Origin: Anaerovibrio sp. RM50
Lineage (GTDB): Bacteria > Bacillota > Negativicutes > Selenomonadales > Selenomonadaceae
Length of the DNA: 64,000 nt
NCBI RefSeq assembly: GCF_000622005.1
Contig: NZ_JHWV01000001.1
Span: 190,594-254,593 of the forward strand
Reading direction: 5' to 3'
The translations under genes and the position numbers were made by a program. Position 1 is the first letter of the stretch. Each line of letters starts with the position of its first letter. Below are positions 6,486-15,281 of the stretch, one piece after another. The notes below the pieces were generated by a model. It was not told the DNA's origin, searched no databases, and saw only the letters and a list, made by a program, of their open reading frames with translations.

Positions 6486-8567
6486 TCAATCAAGCAGTGA
6501 TTTGAGAATGCCGAAGAGCCGCTCCACATCAATCGGCTTGGCAAGATGCTCATTCATTCCACAGGCAAAAGCCGCCTGACGATCCTCAAAGAAGGCATCT
6601 GCTGTCATGGCAATAATCGGCACATCCTTCTTGCCTTCCTCCTCAAGGGAGCGAATTTGGCGGGTGGCCTCATAACCATCCATAACAGGCATCTTTATAT
6701 CCATAATGATTACATCATAATGCTTTGGTGGGTGATTAGTAACCTTGGTTACTGCCACTTCTCCATTTTCAGCCAAATCCACAAAGAACCCGGCCTCCTC
6801 AAGAATGGTAATGGCAATTTCCTGATTCATCTTGTTGTCCTCTGCCAACAAAATACGTCTGCCCATAAATTCTTCCTGGGCAATGGAGTGTTCCTCAGTA
6901 TCCGTATCACGGATATTCATGGCACTCTTTATGGTCTTCTTAACATCTGACAGGAACAGCGGCTTCTCAATAAATGCAGAAACACCAGAACTGTAGGCCG
7001 CCTCCTCAACACCGGAATTCATGCCATCGGTTATGAGGAACATCGGCATATCGCTGCCCACCAGCTGACGAAGCTGCTTAACTACGTCGAGCCCGCCAAC
7101 CTTTTCATCTATACGCCAGCTGACGAAGTAGGCATTATATTCCTCGCTCTTGTCCCTTGCCTGCTCTGCAAGCTGAAGAGCCTTATCCGCAGACATGGTA
7201 TACTCAACCTGGGACCCCAGCTTTTCCAAAATCCCCATGAGACTGTTGCATGTATCATCAGAATCGACAACAATAAGAGCCTTCTTACCCACAATCACCG
7301 GAAGCTGTTCCACATCACCATCTACATATACGTCACTTTGCAGCTTCATATCCAGATGCAGCAACACCTGGGTACCTTCACCCTGGGTACTGTTAATTAC
7401 AATATCACCGCCCATAAGGTCAATGATATTTTTTGTAATGGCCATACCCAGGCCAGTGCCCTGAACCAGATTGCCGGAGGAATTGTTTTCACGTTCAAAC
7501 GGTTCAAAGATATGCTCCACAAACTCAGGGCTCATGCCAATTCCGTTATCCACAATCTCGAAATCAACGGCCACATGCCCCGCCTTGTTGGAAGGAACCT
7601 CACTGATGGTAACGGTAACTTTGCCACCCGGATTTGTATATTTCACAGCATTGCTTATGAGGTTCAATAGAACCTGATTAAAACGGAGACGGTCGCAGAA
7701 AATACATTCATGAACCACTCCAGCTGTTTCCATCAGGAAATTAATCTCCTTGGCTGTTGCCTGCCCCTGAATGATGTTCTTTATATCATTCATCATATCA
7801 CCCAGAGACTGAGGCAGTTCTTCCAAATGAACACGGCCATCCTCGATGCGGGTAATATCCAGTACATCATTAAATATACTAAGAAGGTGCTTACTGGAAG
7901 CAGTAATCTTGTCCAGATAAGCCTGAACCCTCTCAAACTCCTGAAGGTGGCTTCCCGCCAAAGTAGCAAAACCAATAATCGCATTCATAGGGGTACGAAT
8001 ATCATGGGACATATCAGACAGGAACTGCTGCTTTGCTTTGTTGGCATTCTCAGTCTGAAGCAAAGCTTCCTCCAAATGGGCATCCTGAATCTGAAGGGCA
8101 AAAATCTTACCTACCTTGAAGAGAGATTTCTTCTCCACATCAGTCCAGCTACGATTTTCAGTATGGAAGTCCATAACGCCCACAAGGCCCCATACTTCAT
8201 CCCTAACCACAACAGCAAAATACAGAATAGGATTGGCAAAATTATCCCCCAGGAAAGTCAGAGGTTCACTACCTACACAGTTTTCGTCCAGAACCTGGGC
8301 AAGCTTTTTGGCTTCCTGGCTTTCAACAGCAAACTCTGCACCACTGAGCTTATCGTCACCGCCCTCAAAGCTTACCTCTGAAACATAAAATCTGTCGCCA
8401 GAGAAATTTCTGGTCAACACAAAAGCAAGACCACAGTCCATACTCTCCCTGAGATCTTTCAACAGCTCCCTGTTGTGTGACTCGGCATTGTCCTTTCCTT
8501 CGGTATATCGCCACAAATATTCTTTTATGCGTGTATCAAGAGCTGATACCTTTTCCTCAACTCCCAT
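6486..8567 (-). CDS. Hybrid sensor histidine kinase with two receiver domains
   Basis: 693-aa cytoplasmic-looking hybrid kinase; no TM segment is visible. Order: N-terminal GAF-like sensor region (about 35-165), a short coiled coil, HisKA with phospho-acceptor His188 (MSHDIRTPMN), HATPase_c with N-box (NLISNAVKYTN), G1 (DNGIGMS) and G2 (GTGLGMAI), then two receivers. The last receiver (about 568-690) is canonical (LLAEDN, IIMDIKMPVMDG). The first (about 425-550) is degenerate: where the phospho-acceptor Asp should stand it has FVSWRIDEKVGG, so it probably cannot be phosphorylated and may regulate by contact. The ligand is unknown and no output regulator is adjacent. An AGGGGAGG ribosome-binding site region precedes the ATG. 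Confidence 0.92.
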   Translation of the reverse strand: MGVEEKVSALDTRIKEYLWRYTEGKDNAESHNRELLKDLRESMDCGLAFVLTRNFSGDRFYVSEVSFEGGDDKLSGAEFAVESQEAKKLAQVLDENCVGSEPLTFLGDNFANPILYFAVVVRDEVWGLVGVMDFHTENRSWTDVEKKSLFKVGKIFALQIQDAHLEEALLQTENANKAKQQFLSDMSHDIRTPMNAIIGFATLAGSHLQEFERVQAYLDKITASSKHLLSIFNDVLDITRIEDGRVHLEELPQSLGDMMNDIKNIIQGQATAKEINFLMETAGVVHECIFCDRLRFNQVLLNLISNAVKYTNPGGKVTVTISEVPSNKAGHVAVDFEIVDNGIGMSPEFVEHIFEPFERENNSSGNLVQGTGLGMAITKNIIDLMGGDIVINSTQGEGTQVLLHLDMKLQSDVYVDGDVEQLPVIVGKKALIVVDSDDTCNSLMGILEKLGSQVEYTMSADKALQLAEQARDKSEEYNAYFVSWRIDEKVGGLDVVKQLRQLVGSDMPMFLITDGMNSGVEEAAYSSGVSAFIEKPLFLSDVKKTIKSAMNIRDTDTEEHSIAQEEFMGRRILLAEDNKMNQEIAITILEEAGFFVDLAENGEVAVTKVTNHPPKHYDVIIMDIKMPVMDGYEATRQIRSLEEEGKKDVPIIAMTADAFFEDRQAAFACGMNEHLAKPIDVERLFGILKSLLD

Positions 8568-8725
8568 AAGGCACGTGCCTCCCCTAAAACTAATGCTAAA
8601 TTTAACATAGTTATACTCTTATACTATATTTTCCTAAAATTTCGCTCTGTAGTCAAGAAAAAATAACTGAAAAAATACCACTGGCACAAGGCACAAATCA
8701 AAGGCAAAAAAAGGCCTCTGCCTAA

Positions 8726-8871
8726 TTATAACGCCATTGTTCAAATTTTTCTTCTTTAGAAGAAAAATCTTCCAATTAGCGTTTCAACGAGCTGGGAGAT
8801 ATGCTCGCCAGCTGTTGTAGTTTATTTTCCCCCACCTAAAGAGGTGGGGGACATCTTAAAGCTCGTTATAA
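8726..8871. repeat. Palindromic intergenic repeat, copy B
   Basis: 146-bp element with the same inverted ends as copy A, TTATAACG (8726-8733) and CGTTATAA (8864-8871). The left half matches copy A closely but has a TTTTTCTTC/GAAGAAAAA hairpin. The right arm AACGAGCT...AGCTCGTT encloses a larger insert than in copy A, with AGCTGG/CCAGCT and CCCCCACCT-AAAG-AGGTGGGGG hairpins. Its right end supplies the stop codon (8866-8868) of the neighbouring unknown gene. To its left, AGGCAGAGGCC followed by seven T on the minus strand may serve as a weak terminator. Confidence 0.8.
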
Positions 8872-9258
8872 AATATCATCAAGTGTGAGGCGCTTCATTT
8901 TATCCCGTGGAATGGCAATACGTTTTGGCATGGTACGACTCATAACATATTCATTTTCCCCAATAGTTATAATAACCCCGGGACTTTTTTCCAGAACCTT
9001 GTCGATTTTGGCAAAAATTTTCAAAATCTCATCCTTGCAGCCATAGACACGGTTAATCATGTAGATAGTCTCAGGCTTCTGGGCATAATATATATGTCCC
9101 TTTTCATCTTCAAGAAGTATCAGCAGCCGGCGCAAAAAGCTTTTTGGCACTGCATTGCCTATGGAACGGACATCGTAGTTATCGCGAACAGCATCAGAAA
9201 TACTGGCAAAAGGAAGCAGCTCCTTCTCGTGCTGAACCTCCTGTAAATAAGTATACAT
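8866..9258 (-). CDS. Hypothetical 130-aa protein
   Basis: Soluble protein that I do not recognise, starting MYTYLQEVQHEKELLPFASI. It contains a basic segment (SFLRRLLILLEDEKGHIYY), a helix (KDEILKIFAKIDKVLEK), a small-residue patch (PGVIITIGENEYVMSR) and a basic end (MPKRIAIPRDKMKRLTL). No TM or signal peptide. The ATG at 9256-9258 is preceded by AAGAGAG; a longer frame with an upstream ATG lacks a ribosome-binding site. The stop codon and 3' end lie inside repeat copy B, so the natural C-terminus may have been changed when the element arrived. It stands between a histidine kinase and a divergent diguanylate cyclase, with no shared operon. Confidence 0.6.
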   Translation of the reverse strand: MYTYLQEVQHEKELLPFASISDAVRDNYDVRSIGNAVPKSFLRRLLILLEDEKGHIYYAQKPETIYMINRVYGCKDEILKIFAKIDKVLEKSPGVIITIGENEYVMSRTMPKRIAIPRDKMKRLTLDDIL

Positions 9259-9506
9259 ACAATCACTCTCTTTCATTTTCACAATAACAACAGATACGGC
9301 ATGCAAAAGTTATATAATCAAAATACAATCATCAAATTAAAAGTTTTACAAAAGTTTGCATATTTTTTTAAGTAGTATACTATGAATTACCTATAAACGT
9401 ATAGAGGAATTTTAATATTTTTTCGTGGGACTTTTTACTTATTTATATCATTCTTATGTATTTCATGCTATAATATTGGAGAATTGTTTTTTTCAGGAGT
9501 AATTGT

Positions 9507-10577
9507 ATGTCTTTTTATTCAACAGTTGTACTTATCACTATTGTTCTCAGTGTAATAATGATAGTACACATCAATAATTCAAATATAGTTACAGAAAATG
9601 CAAGAAAAGGCTTTTGTATTGGTTTTACCGTCATTGTATTCGTTTCATTTTTGGAATGGCTTACATATTTTGCAAATGGCAACCCTTTGTTCCCGAGATG
9701 GCTGCACGCCATATTCAGCAGTATTGAATTCAGCCTGGCCCCCACCCTGGTTGTATTGTGGATATATGCCATAGGAAACATAAAACACAACCGTATTGTT
9801 ATAATATTTTTGCTGGCTCATGCTCTCCTGGAATTTTCATCACTTTGGACCGGCTCCATATTCTACATTGATGAAGCAAATTATTGCTGCCGTGGCGACT
9901 ATTATTTCATTTACGTTGCCTGCTACACTGCAGCCATTGCCGTCATGTTCTGGGAAGCGTATTTCTTTAGCCGAAAATATCAGAACAGGAATCTAAGTTC
10001 CCTGATAGCAGCCTTCAGCTCTCTATTTATCGGAATCGGGGCCAATATGATGAATGGCGAAGTAAGGACAGCCTGGTTATCCGTAGACGCCTGCTGCGTG
10101 CTGTTCTACATTTATTACATAGAATTGGTGGTTCAATGTGACGGCCTGACAAAGTTGTTAAACCGTCATTCCTATGAAAGTCATCTGGCCAGTCTAAAAG
10201 ACCGTACAGCCATTATCATTTTCGACATAGACAAATTCAAAGATGTGAACGATACCTATGGCCATGCATATGGTGACAGTGTCCTGAAAAAAATTTCCAA
10301 GGCCATCCTGCGGTGCTACAATTCCAAGGGTCTTTGCTACCGTATAGGCGGTGATGAATTCTGCGTTATTCTCAACAAGAATTCCTTTCGCAGCGAATCA
10401 ACAGTGGTTAAGCTAAACAAACGCTTCAACACTCTTATTGAAGACCTGCGCCGAAAGGAACCAGCCCTGCCAACAGTATCAGTTGGATATGAACTCTTTA
10501 ACGGCGAAACGAAAATTGCAGATATTATTCACAATGCTGACACCATGATGTACACCAACAAAAACAGTAACCGATAA
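9507..10577 (+). CDS. Membrane-bound diguanylate cyclase (GGDEF)
   Basis: 356-aa protein with six to seven N-terminal TM helices (about residues 1-212, a 7TM sensor-like region) and a C-terminal GGDEF domain. The active-site loop GGDEF is intact at about 281-285 (RIGGDEF), and the IIFDIDKFKDVNDTYGHAYGD segment carries the metal- and nucleotide-binding residues, so it should make cyclic di-GMP from two GTP. The inhibitory RxxD I-site expected five residues before GGDEF is absent (sequence SKGLCY), suggesting no product inhibition at that site. An AGGAG ribosome-binding site precedes the ATG, with a TATAAT at 9469-9474 as possible -10 element. It is monocistronic, ending at a terminator. Signal unknown. 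Confidence 0.92.
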   Translation: MSFYSTVVLITIVLSVIMIVHINNSNIVTENARKGFCIGFTVIVFVSFLEWLTYFANGNPLFPRWLHAIFSSIEFSLAPTLVVLWIYAIGNIKHNRIVIIFLLAHALLEFSSLWTGSIFYIDEANYCCRGDYYFIYVACYTAAIAVMFWEAYFFSRKYQNRNLSSLIAAFSSLFIGIGANMMNGEVRTAWLSVDACCVLFYIYYIELVVQCDGLTKLLNRHSYESHLASLKDRTAIIIFDIDKFKDVNDTYGHAYGDSVLKKISKAILRCYNSKGLCYRIGGDEFCVILNKNSFRSESTVVKLNKRFNTLIEDLRRKEPALPTVSVGYELFNGETKIADIIHNADTMMYTNKNSNR

Positions 10578-10602
10578 TCAAATCAATATATTTTTACGTA
10601 AA

Positions 10603-10628
10603 AAAATGCGGCCTTAGGTCGCATTTTT
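10603..10628. terminator. Bidirectional terminator after the diguanylate cyclase
   Basis: AAAATGCGGCC-TTA-GGTCGCATTTT stem (one mismatch) flanked by A-run and T-run, shared by the convergent diguanylate cyclase and 3D-domain genes. Confidence 0.85.
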
Positions 10629-10631
10629 TTA

Positions 10632-11222
10632 TTAATCTAAAATGTAAATTTCAATGTCCTGTCTGCCAAAGGCTATTGCTTCTACATAAGTGTCAAAGCC
10701 GATATCAATAATATTGCCAACAATACTGCCACCGCAATCCTCAACTACAGCTTCACCATAGCCGGGAATATACACTCTGGTTCCCATAGGAATAACACTG
10801 AGATCTGCGGCAATAACGCCTTTTCTTACTGCAGTGCCCGAGGCAGTCACGCCACTGGTCTCCTCAGGGCTGTAGGCCGTTGCATGAACAAAAACAGCAC
10901 GTCCCCCTTCAATGCCTTTTTCAATGTCATTTTCCTGAGCATAAGGATCCAGGCGTCTATATGTATGAGCACCACAAATGCCATCTACTTCCAAACCCTC
11001 AGATTTCTGAAATGCTTTAATAGCCTGGACCGTTTCTGGGCCACAGACACCGTCTTCCTCACCAGAGAAAAAACCTTTTTCCTTTAACAACGCCTGTACT
11101 GTTACCACATCTGCGCCAGTTGAACCTTCCTTGACCAAAACACCGGATGCCATAGCTGAAGCACAAAACATCATAACCATTGCACAAATCAAAGTGCAAA
11201 ACATCAGCTTGCCAAATCTCAA
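10632..11222 (-). CDS. Secreted peptidoglycan-binding 3D-domain protein
   Basis: 196-aa exported protein. A signal peptide (about residues 1-25, ending ASAMAS) leads to a PG_binding_1 domain (GSTGADVVTVQALLKEKGFF ... DGICGAHTYRRLD, about 30-90) and a C-terminal 3D domain (about 108-194), named for its conserved Asp residues (ATAYS, GVIAADLSVIPMGTRVYIPG, VEDCGG, NIIDIGF). The 3D fold resembles the catalytic domain of MltA-type lytic transglycosylases, so it likely trims or binds peptidoglycan. The start is TTG at 11220-11222 with GAGAGGT 6 bases upstream; a later ATG (residue 7) would cut the basic n-region and lacks a site. Single-gene unit between two terminators. Confidence 0.88.
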   Translation of the reverse strand: MRFGKLMFCTLICAMVMMFCASAMASGVLVKEGSTGADVVTVQALLKEKGFFSGEEDGVCGPETVQAIKAFQKSEGLEVDGICGAHTYRRLDPYAQENDIEKGIEGGRAVFVHATAYSPEETSGVTASGTAVRKGVIAADLSVIPMGTRVYIPGYGEAVVEDCGGSIVGNIIDIGFDTYVEAIAFGRQDIEIYILD

Positions 11223-11322
11223 AAAATCACCTCTCTTTTCGATTTCAACACAGGCTCATTTTATCATATTCTTTATAATTGCGTCAAATTTTCAGACAAT
11301 TCAAGACCCATCTGAAAAATAT

Positions 11323-11362
11323 GACCCCCACACCGAAGAAAGAGCTTCGTGGCATGGGGGTC
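11323..11362 (-). terminator. Terminator of the glutamine synthetase gene
   Basis: GACCCCCA/TGGGGGTC outer stem with an inner GAAG/CTTC pair; on the minus strand it is followed by ATATTTTTC. Confidence 0.8.
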
Positions 11363-11382
11363 ATTATGGTGGTAAAGGATTA

Positions 11383-13269
11383 TCAAATTATATTTTTCAC
11401 ATAAGCATCATAGAGGGACTTAAGCTCTTCAATGCGATCATACATCTCCACCTGGAGGCCGGAGGCCATCTCATAATCGCCCTCGTTAAGGGCATTAATC
11501 AGCAGAGTGAAGAGAGACTTCTCGTCAATGCTGTCCTTGGCAAGATAATAACGAAGCTCATTAATCTTGTTCCAATTGTATGCATCCTGATCAGTAACGT
11601 ACTCGGACTTGATTTCCTTGGCAGCCCGGACAATGTCACGGTTCTCAGGAATGATACGGGCAATCAGCTCAGTCTTCCAGCGGGTAAGAGCCCCCTCCTT
11701 GAAGGCCTCAATAATAGGATCAGTGAAAGCACCGGCAGAAGTGATGGCATTACGCTTTTCAGGATACTTGTCAAGAGCGGAAAGATTATCCCAAACAGTT
11801 GCCGGTGGGGCACCAAAGAGACGATTGCGCTCATCTGCTGTATAGTCCTCAAACACATCTTCTTCGGAGCGATATGCCCTGTCCTTCTCCAGATAACCGG
11901 CATCATCTCCGGCCTCCTTGGACAACTCAGCCAAGAGCTCCTTGGTGGTCTTTGTAATAGCATAGCGCACACCATCAAGAACAGCAGAGTAGATTGCAGC
12001 CAATACCAGATAAGTATCAGTATATGGGTTGCAGGCACGAAGTTCAAAACGGGTAGCTGCCGGATTGGTAACATCACGAACCAGACCAGCCAGAATAGTA
12101 CGATTACGGGAAGGAATGTCCGGAGTATGTCCCAGGGAAGTTACAATACAAACAGGTGCCTCAAATCCAGGCTTCAAGCGGTTCAAGGAATCATTGGTGG
12201 CAGAAACAAATGGATTAATAACCTCGTAGTTCTTCAAAAGACCCATAATGGCGCCATAACCAACAGCACTCATGAAATCAGCTTTCATTTCCTTTGGTGC
12301 AAAGAGGTTAACGAAGGAACCATCCTCCATAATAGCTGCCAAACCGATATGGGTGTGTTCACCATTACCAGCAACACCAATCATAGGCTTGGCCTTGAAG
12401 CTTACCTCCAGACCATTGAGGCGGAAGGTCTGCTTAATAATGGTGCGGGCCAAAAGCTCATTATCTGCTGCCTGGAGGGCATCATCGAAGCGCCAGTCAA
12501 CCTCAATCTGCTCGCAAACGGAGGTCATATTGCCCCCCTTGTCCATCTGAGCCTTGATACCGCCAACTTCCTTGTGGCCCATCTCAACCTTCAGTCCGTA
12601 ATCGTCAAGACGCTTTACAGTCTGCTCCAATGCAGTGCGGACGATACCGTGGGTTCTCTGCCAATACTGCTCCTGCATAACCTGGGAGGCAAACATTTCA
12701 TCCACATGAACATGGGAAAGAGGTGTCTTTACCCAGAACTCCAGCTCAGTAGCGGAGGTAAAGCTGATGTCCTTGATTTTGCTGCAATCAATATGCTCCA
12801 GACCGGAAACCTTCGGATGGTTGTGGAAAATATCCAGTAGCTCCTTCTTAACAAAGGTAAGAGTGTCAGCCAATACGGAACGGGAATCTACACGTCTGCC
12901 CTCGTGAATGAGGAAAGCCGGAATACGGAGCGTACCTACCGGGAGGCCGGTCTTCTCATCATAGTTTTCAAAGTTGTAATCCACGAACCAATTTACACTA
13001 GAGTCAATCGGCATATCAACCTTGGCGTTGTTAAGGGTAGCAATACCGGAAAGAACTACTGATGAACCATCAGTCTGTACAGCACGGCCTGAATAAAAAT
13101 CATCAATATCCTTAAGGAACACACGCATAGGAATCTTCTCATCAGTATCGTTGCCGGCCAGATCAATTCCCACCAGAGATACATACATGATTTCAGGATG
13201 AGCCTTAAGGGTCTCAATAATTTCCTCCTTCTTGGAGTTAGCTGGGATCACAAATAATAATTCTTCCAT
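11383..13269 (-). CDS. Glutamine synthetase, long GSI-related form
   Basis: 628-aa glutamine synthetase, which makes glutamine from glutamate, ammonia and ATP. It is longer than the usual 440-470 aa GSI and lacks typical GSIII (glnN) features; forms of this size occur in Clostridia and Negativicutes. The catalytic domain shows the ATP/Glu motif region GVAGNGEHTHIGL and the RFELRACNPYTDTYLVLAAI segment matching the conserved R-x-E-x-R...NPY block. The last ~130 residues form a helical, charged extension of unknown role. Start: the ATG at 13267-13269 follows AAGGTGG; a GTG four codons upstream is possible. No Gln/Glu sensor RNA or GlnR gene is visible nearby. Monocistronic. Confidence 0.85.
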   Translation of the reverse strand: MEELLFVIPANSKKEEIIETLKAHPEIMYVSLVGIDLAGNDTDEKIPMRVFLKDIDDFYSGRAVQTDGSSVVLSGIATLNNAKVDMPIDSSVNWFVDYNFENYDEKTGLPVGTLRIPAFLIHEGRRVDSRSVLADTLTFVKKELLDIFHNHPKVSGLEHIDCSKIKDISFTSATELEFWVKTPLSHVHVDEMFASQVMQEQYWQRTHGIVRTALEQTVKRLDDYGLKVEMGHKEVGGIKAQMDKGGNMTSVCEQIEVDWRFDDALQAADNELLARTIIKQTFRLNGLEVSFKAKPMIGVAGNGEHTHIGLAAIMEDGSFVNLFAPKEMKADFMSAVGYGAIMGLLKNYEVINPFVSATNDSLNRLKPGFEAPVCIVTSLGHTPDIPSRNRTILAGLVRDVTNPAATRFELRACNPYTDTYLVLAAIYSAVLDGVRYAITKTTKELLAELSKEAGDDAGYLEKDRAYRSEEDVFEDYTADERNRLFGAPPATVWDNLSALDKYPEKRNAITSAGAFTDPIIEAFKEGALTRWKTELIARIIPENRDIVRAAKEIKSEYVTDQDAYNWNKINELRYYLAKDSIDEKSLFTLLINALNEGDYEMASGLQVEMYDRIEELKSLYDAYVKNII

Positions 13270-13341
13270 AACCTTTACCACCTTTTTTAAAAATATTATT
13301 TACAATAGCCTAAATACAAAAAGTAATCCGTAAACAAAAAA

Positions 13342-13375
13342 GCCACACAGACTACAACACAGTAGTCCATGTGGC
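13342..13375 (-). terminator. Terminator of the HlyD-type gene
   Basis: GCCACA...TGTGGC with inner ACTAC/GTAGT stem; the minus strand continues CTTTTTTGTTTA. Confidence 0.85.
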
Positions 13376-13453
13376 ATCATCGCCATTTATATGCAATTTG
13401 TTTACAAGACAGATATTAGCACAACTAAATCCCGTTTGCAAGGATTTTTTTAT

Positions 13454-14485
13454 TTATTTGTTAAATCTTACATCCACATTGTTACCAAAGTGGATCCCGG
13501 CCTTTGCTTCCGCCGGAATGGCTATCTTCACTACTATTTTGCCCGCAGGATAAGGGCTGGTATAGCCTGCCTCACTGTTGGCACCGCTATTTTCCTGGCT
13601 ATTATCTTCCTGCTCCGGAGGAATTACTTCCACCACAGTACCCTCATACTTAATTCTGTCAACAAAGAAGTATGCAAGCTGCCCCAGCAAGGCATAATCG
13701 CTTTCACTCTGGCTGAGATATGCCTCCACCCAAATATCATTATCATTGCCCACGTAGGCAACCACATCCCCGGCCTTTATTTCAGAGCCGTTTTCAATGC
13801 CGTTAAGATAAACCATCCCATCCACGGGAGCTGTAATTTCTGTGGCACTGCTGCTGGTTTTTGCCTGTTCCAGGGCCATACGGGCCTGGTTCACCTGAAT
13901 TTCCGCCCGTCTGACAGCCTCTTCATTTGGCGGCTGATATGATGATTCATAAGTAACTGTGGCGGAGCCGCTCCCACGGGAAAGAGCCGCCTGATACTGG
14001 GCTGCGGCCTCATCACGCTGAATACCGCTGACAGCCCCCATTTCATAAAGCCTGTTCATCTGATCCAGCTTACTTTTGGCATTTTCAATTTCTGCCGAGG
14101 ATGCACCGCCGCCTCCCGAATGAACAACAGGCCGCTGCACCATAACTCCCTGTTTTATCTGGGCCAAATTCTTCTCAGAAAGCTCCAGAGTCTGTTCCAT
14201 CTGCCTTATCTGCTCCTCGGTAACAGTTACCTCGATTCGGGCTATAACATCACCGGCCTTAACCCTATCGCCGTCATGGACCATTACCTCAGTAACACTG
14301 CCCGGAGCTCCGGCCCTGGCTCCCACCATATTGCCGGCAATCTTTGCATCGTATATATCCAGATGCCCCCAGGAGTACATTATGTACCATACAAGGCTGG
14401 AGCACAGCAGAGTCAGGCCAATCACCCCTGCCAGGCCATATTTTATTATTAATTTTGCTTTATCAGTAACATCTATCTCTGCCAA
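13454..14485 (-). CDS. HlyD/EmrA family efflux adaptor
   Basis: 343-aa membrane-fusion protein. One N-terminal TM helix (about residues 15-37) anchors it; a biotinyl-lipoyl-like domain (GAPGSVTEVMVHDGDRVKAGDVIARIE) is split by a coiled-coil hairpin (about 85-190) with an unusual Gly-rich stretch (SGGGGASS), then the second lipoyl half (TAPVDGMVYLNGIENGSEIKAG) and a beta-barrel domain. Such adaptors join inner-membrane exporters to an outer-membrane channel or form part of type I export. No transporter gene is adjacent, which is unusual. Start: a TTG at 14483-14485 with GGAGGT 5 bases upstream is far better placed than the TTG six codons earlier, which lies upstream of that site. Confidence 0.85.
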   Translation of the reverse strand: MAEIDVTDKAKLIIKYGLAGVIGLTLLCSSLVWYIMYSWGHLDIYDAKIAGNMVGARAGAPGSVTEVMVHDGDRVKAGDVIARIEVTVTEEQIRQMEQTLELSEKNLAQIKQGVMVQRPVVHSGGGGASSAEIENAKSKLDQMNRLYEMGAVSGIQRDEAAAQYQAALSRGSGSATVTYESSYQPPNEEAVRRAEIQVNQARMALEQAKTSSSATEITAPVDGMVYLNGIENGSEIKAGDVVAYVGNDNDIWVEAYLSQSESDYALLGQLAYFFVDRIKYEGTVVEVIPPEQEDNSQENSGANSEAGYTSPYPAGKIVVKIAIPAEAKAGIHFGNNVDVRFNK

Positions 14486-14505
14486 AACAAACCTCCAAAA
14501 CAAAT

Positions 14506-14533
14506 GGGAATCTGCGACTATACACAGATTCCC
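14506..14533 (-). terminator. Terminator of the secreted unknown gene
   Basis: GGGAATCTG/CAGATTCCC perfect 9-bp stem, minus strand followed by ATTTGTTTT; separates the secreted unknown gene from the HlyD-type gene. Confidence 0.8.
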
Positions 14534-14554
14534 AATATATGTACAAAACTAATA

Positions 14555-15190
14555 TCAAAGACCTTCAAGCTCACTTCCTGTAAGCTGCATCGCCACTTCA
14601 GCCCAAGTATTGTTCAAGGCCTTATGGCTCATAACCGTCATCACATCCATGCCAGTTTCATGGGCCAAACGGCTTGCCTTCACTATATCCATAATTTTAT
14701 ACCGCTGCTCAATAAGGGCAGCAACTGAAGCCCTATCAATACCGTATCTCAGATTGATTCTATCTATAAGGGCATTTTGTCTGTACGCCCTTACCAAATC
14801 CTCGGAAATCCCCAAGGCTTCAGATACATCAGTCCATGTATTATCACAATTTTTCAGACCAGCAACGCTGTCAAAGGAACTGTCTGTCAGCTTGGCCATA
14901 TAAGCAATGCGACAGGCATCCTCAAGGCATCCGTTCTCATTACAGTATTTAATAACAGCACCATAAGGCACGCCATAATTATTGGCTATGGTGGCAGCCA
15001 GCTCATTTCTGTCAGCCCAACGCCGTGGCACCTGATACTGTATCCTTTGCTGTGGCTTTTCTGCATCAATCTCCTGACCGCCCAGTGCAGCCTCGGCAGA
15101 CTGGGAAAGGACCACACAAAATACCAAAGAACTTACGAGCAATAATCCAGATAAAAACTTAATACCATAATTGCGATTCAGCTTTACCAT
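14555..15190 (-). CDS. Secreted hypothetical protein, 211 aa
   Basis: Exported protein of no family that I recognise. A basic N-terminus and hydrophobic stretch (FLSGLLLVSSLVFCVVLSQSAEA) form a signal peptide with likely cleavage after AEA. The mature part is helical, with repeated short motifs: NNYGVPYGAVIKYCNENGC, NTWTDVSEALGISEDLVRAY, and NTWAEVAMQLTGSELEG near the end. The two NTW-[TA]-[DE]-V segments look like an internal duplication. Four Cys residues in the middle (C..C....C...C..) may form disulphides. I use the ATG at 15188-15190 with GAGGGG 8 bases upstream; a GTG three codons earlier lies on top of that site. Neighbours give no functional hint. Confidence 0.7.
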   Translation of the reverse strand: MVKLNRNYGIKFLSGLLLVSSLVFCVVLSQSAEAALGGQEIDAEKPQQRIQYQVPRRWADRNELAATIANNYGVPYGAVIKYCNENGCLEDACRIAYMAKLTDSSFDSVAGLKNCDNTWTDVSEALGISEDLVRAYRQNALIDRINLRYGIDRASVAALIEQRYKIMDIVKASRLAHETGMDVMTVMSHKALNNTWAEVAMQLTGSELEGL

Positions 15191-15281
15191 AGGAGTCACC
15201 CCTCTACGCCTTTCTTATGATTATACCACGTAAAACAGCGTTAGTCCTTAAATAATTATTAAAAGCTAAAAATTGGGTAAA

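Noticed and set aside
11270-11300. Further copy of the TTATAACG element (TTATAATTGCGTCAAATTTT)
   Set aside because: Only loose similarity to the left end with changed order of the core; not enough to call a copy.
11131-12840. Long plus-strand reading frame (569 codons) opposite the glutamine synthetase gene
   Set aside because: It lies entirely antisense to a gene with strong family motifs, has a composition of scrambled codons (Ile/Asn/His-rich) and no ribosome-binding site; it is a shadow.
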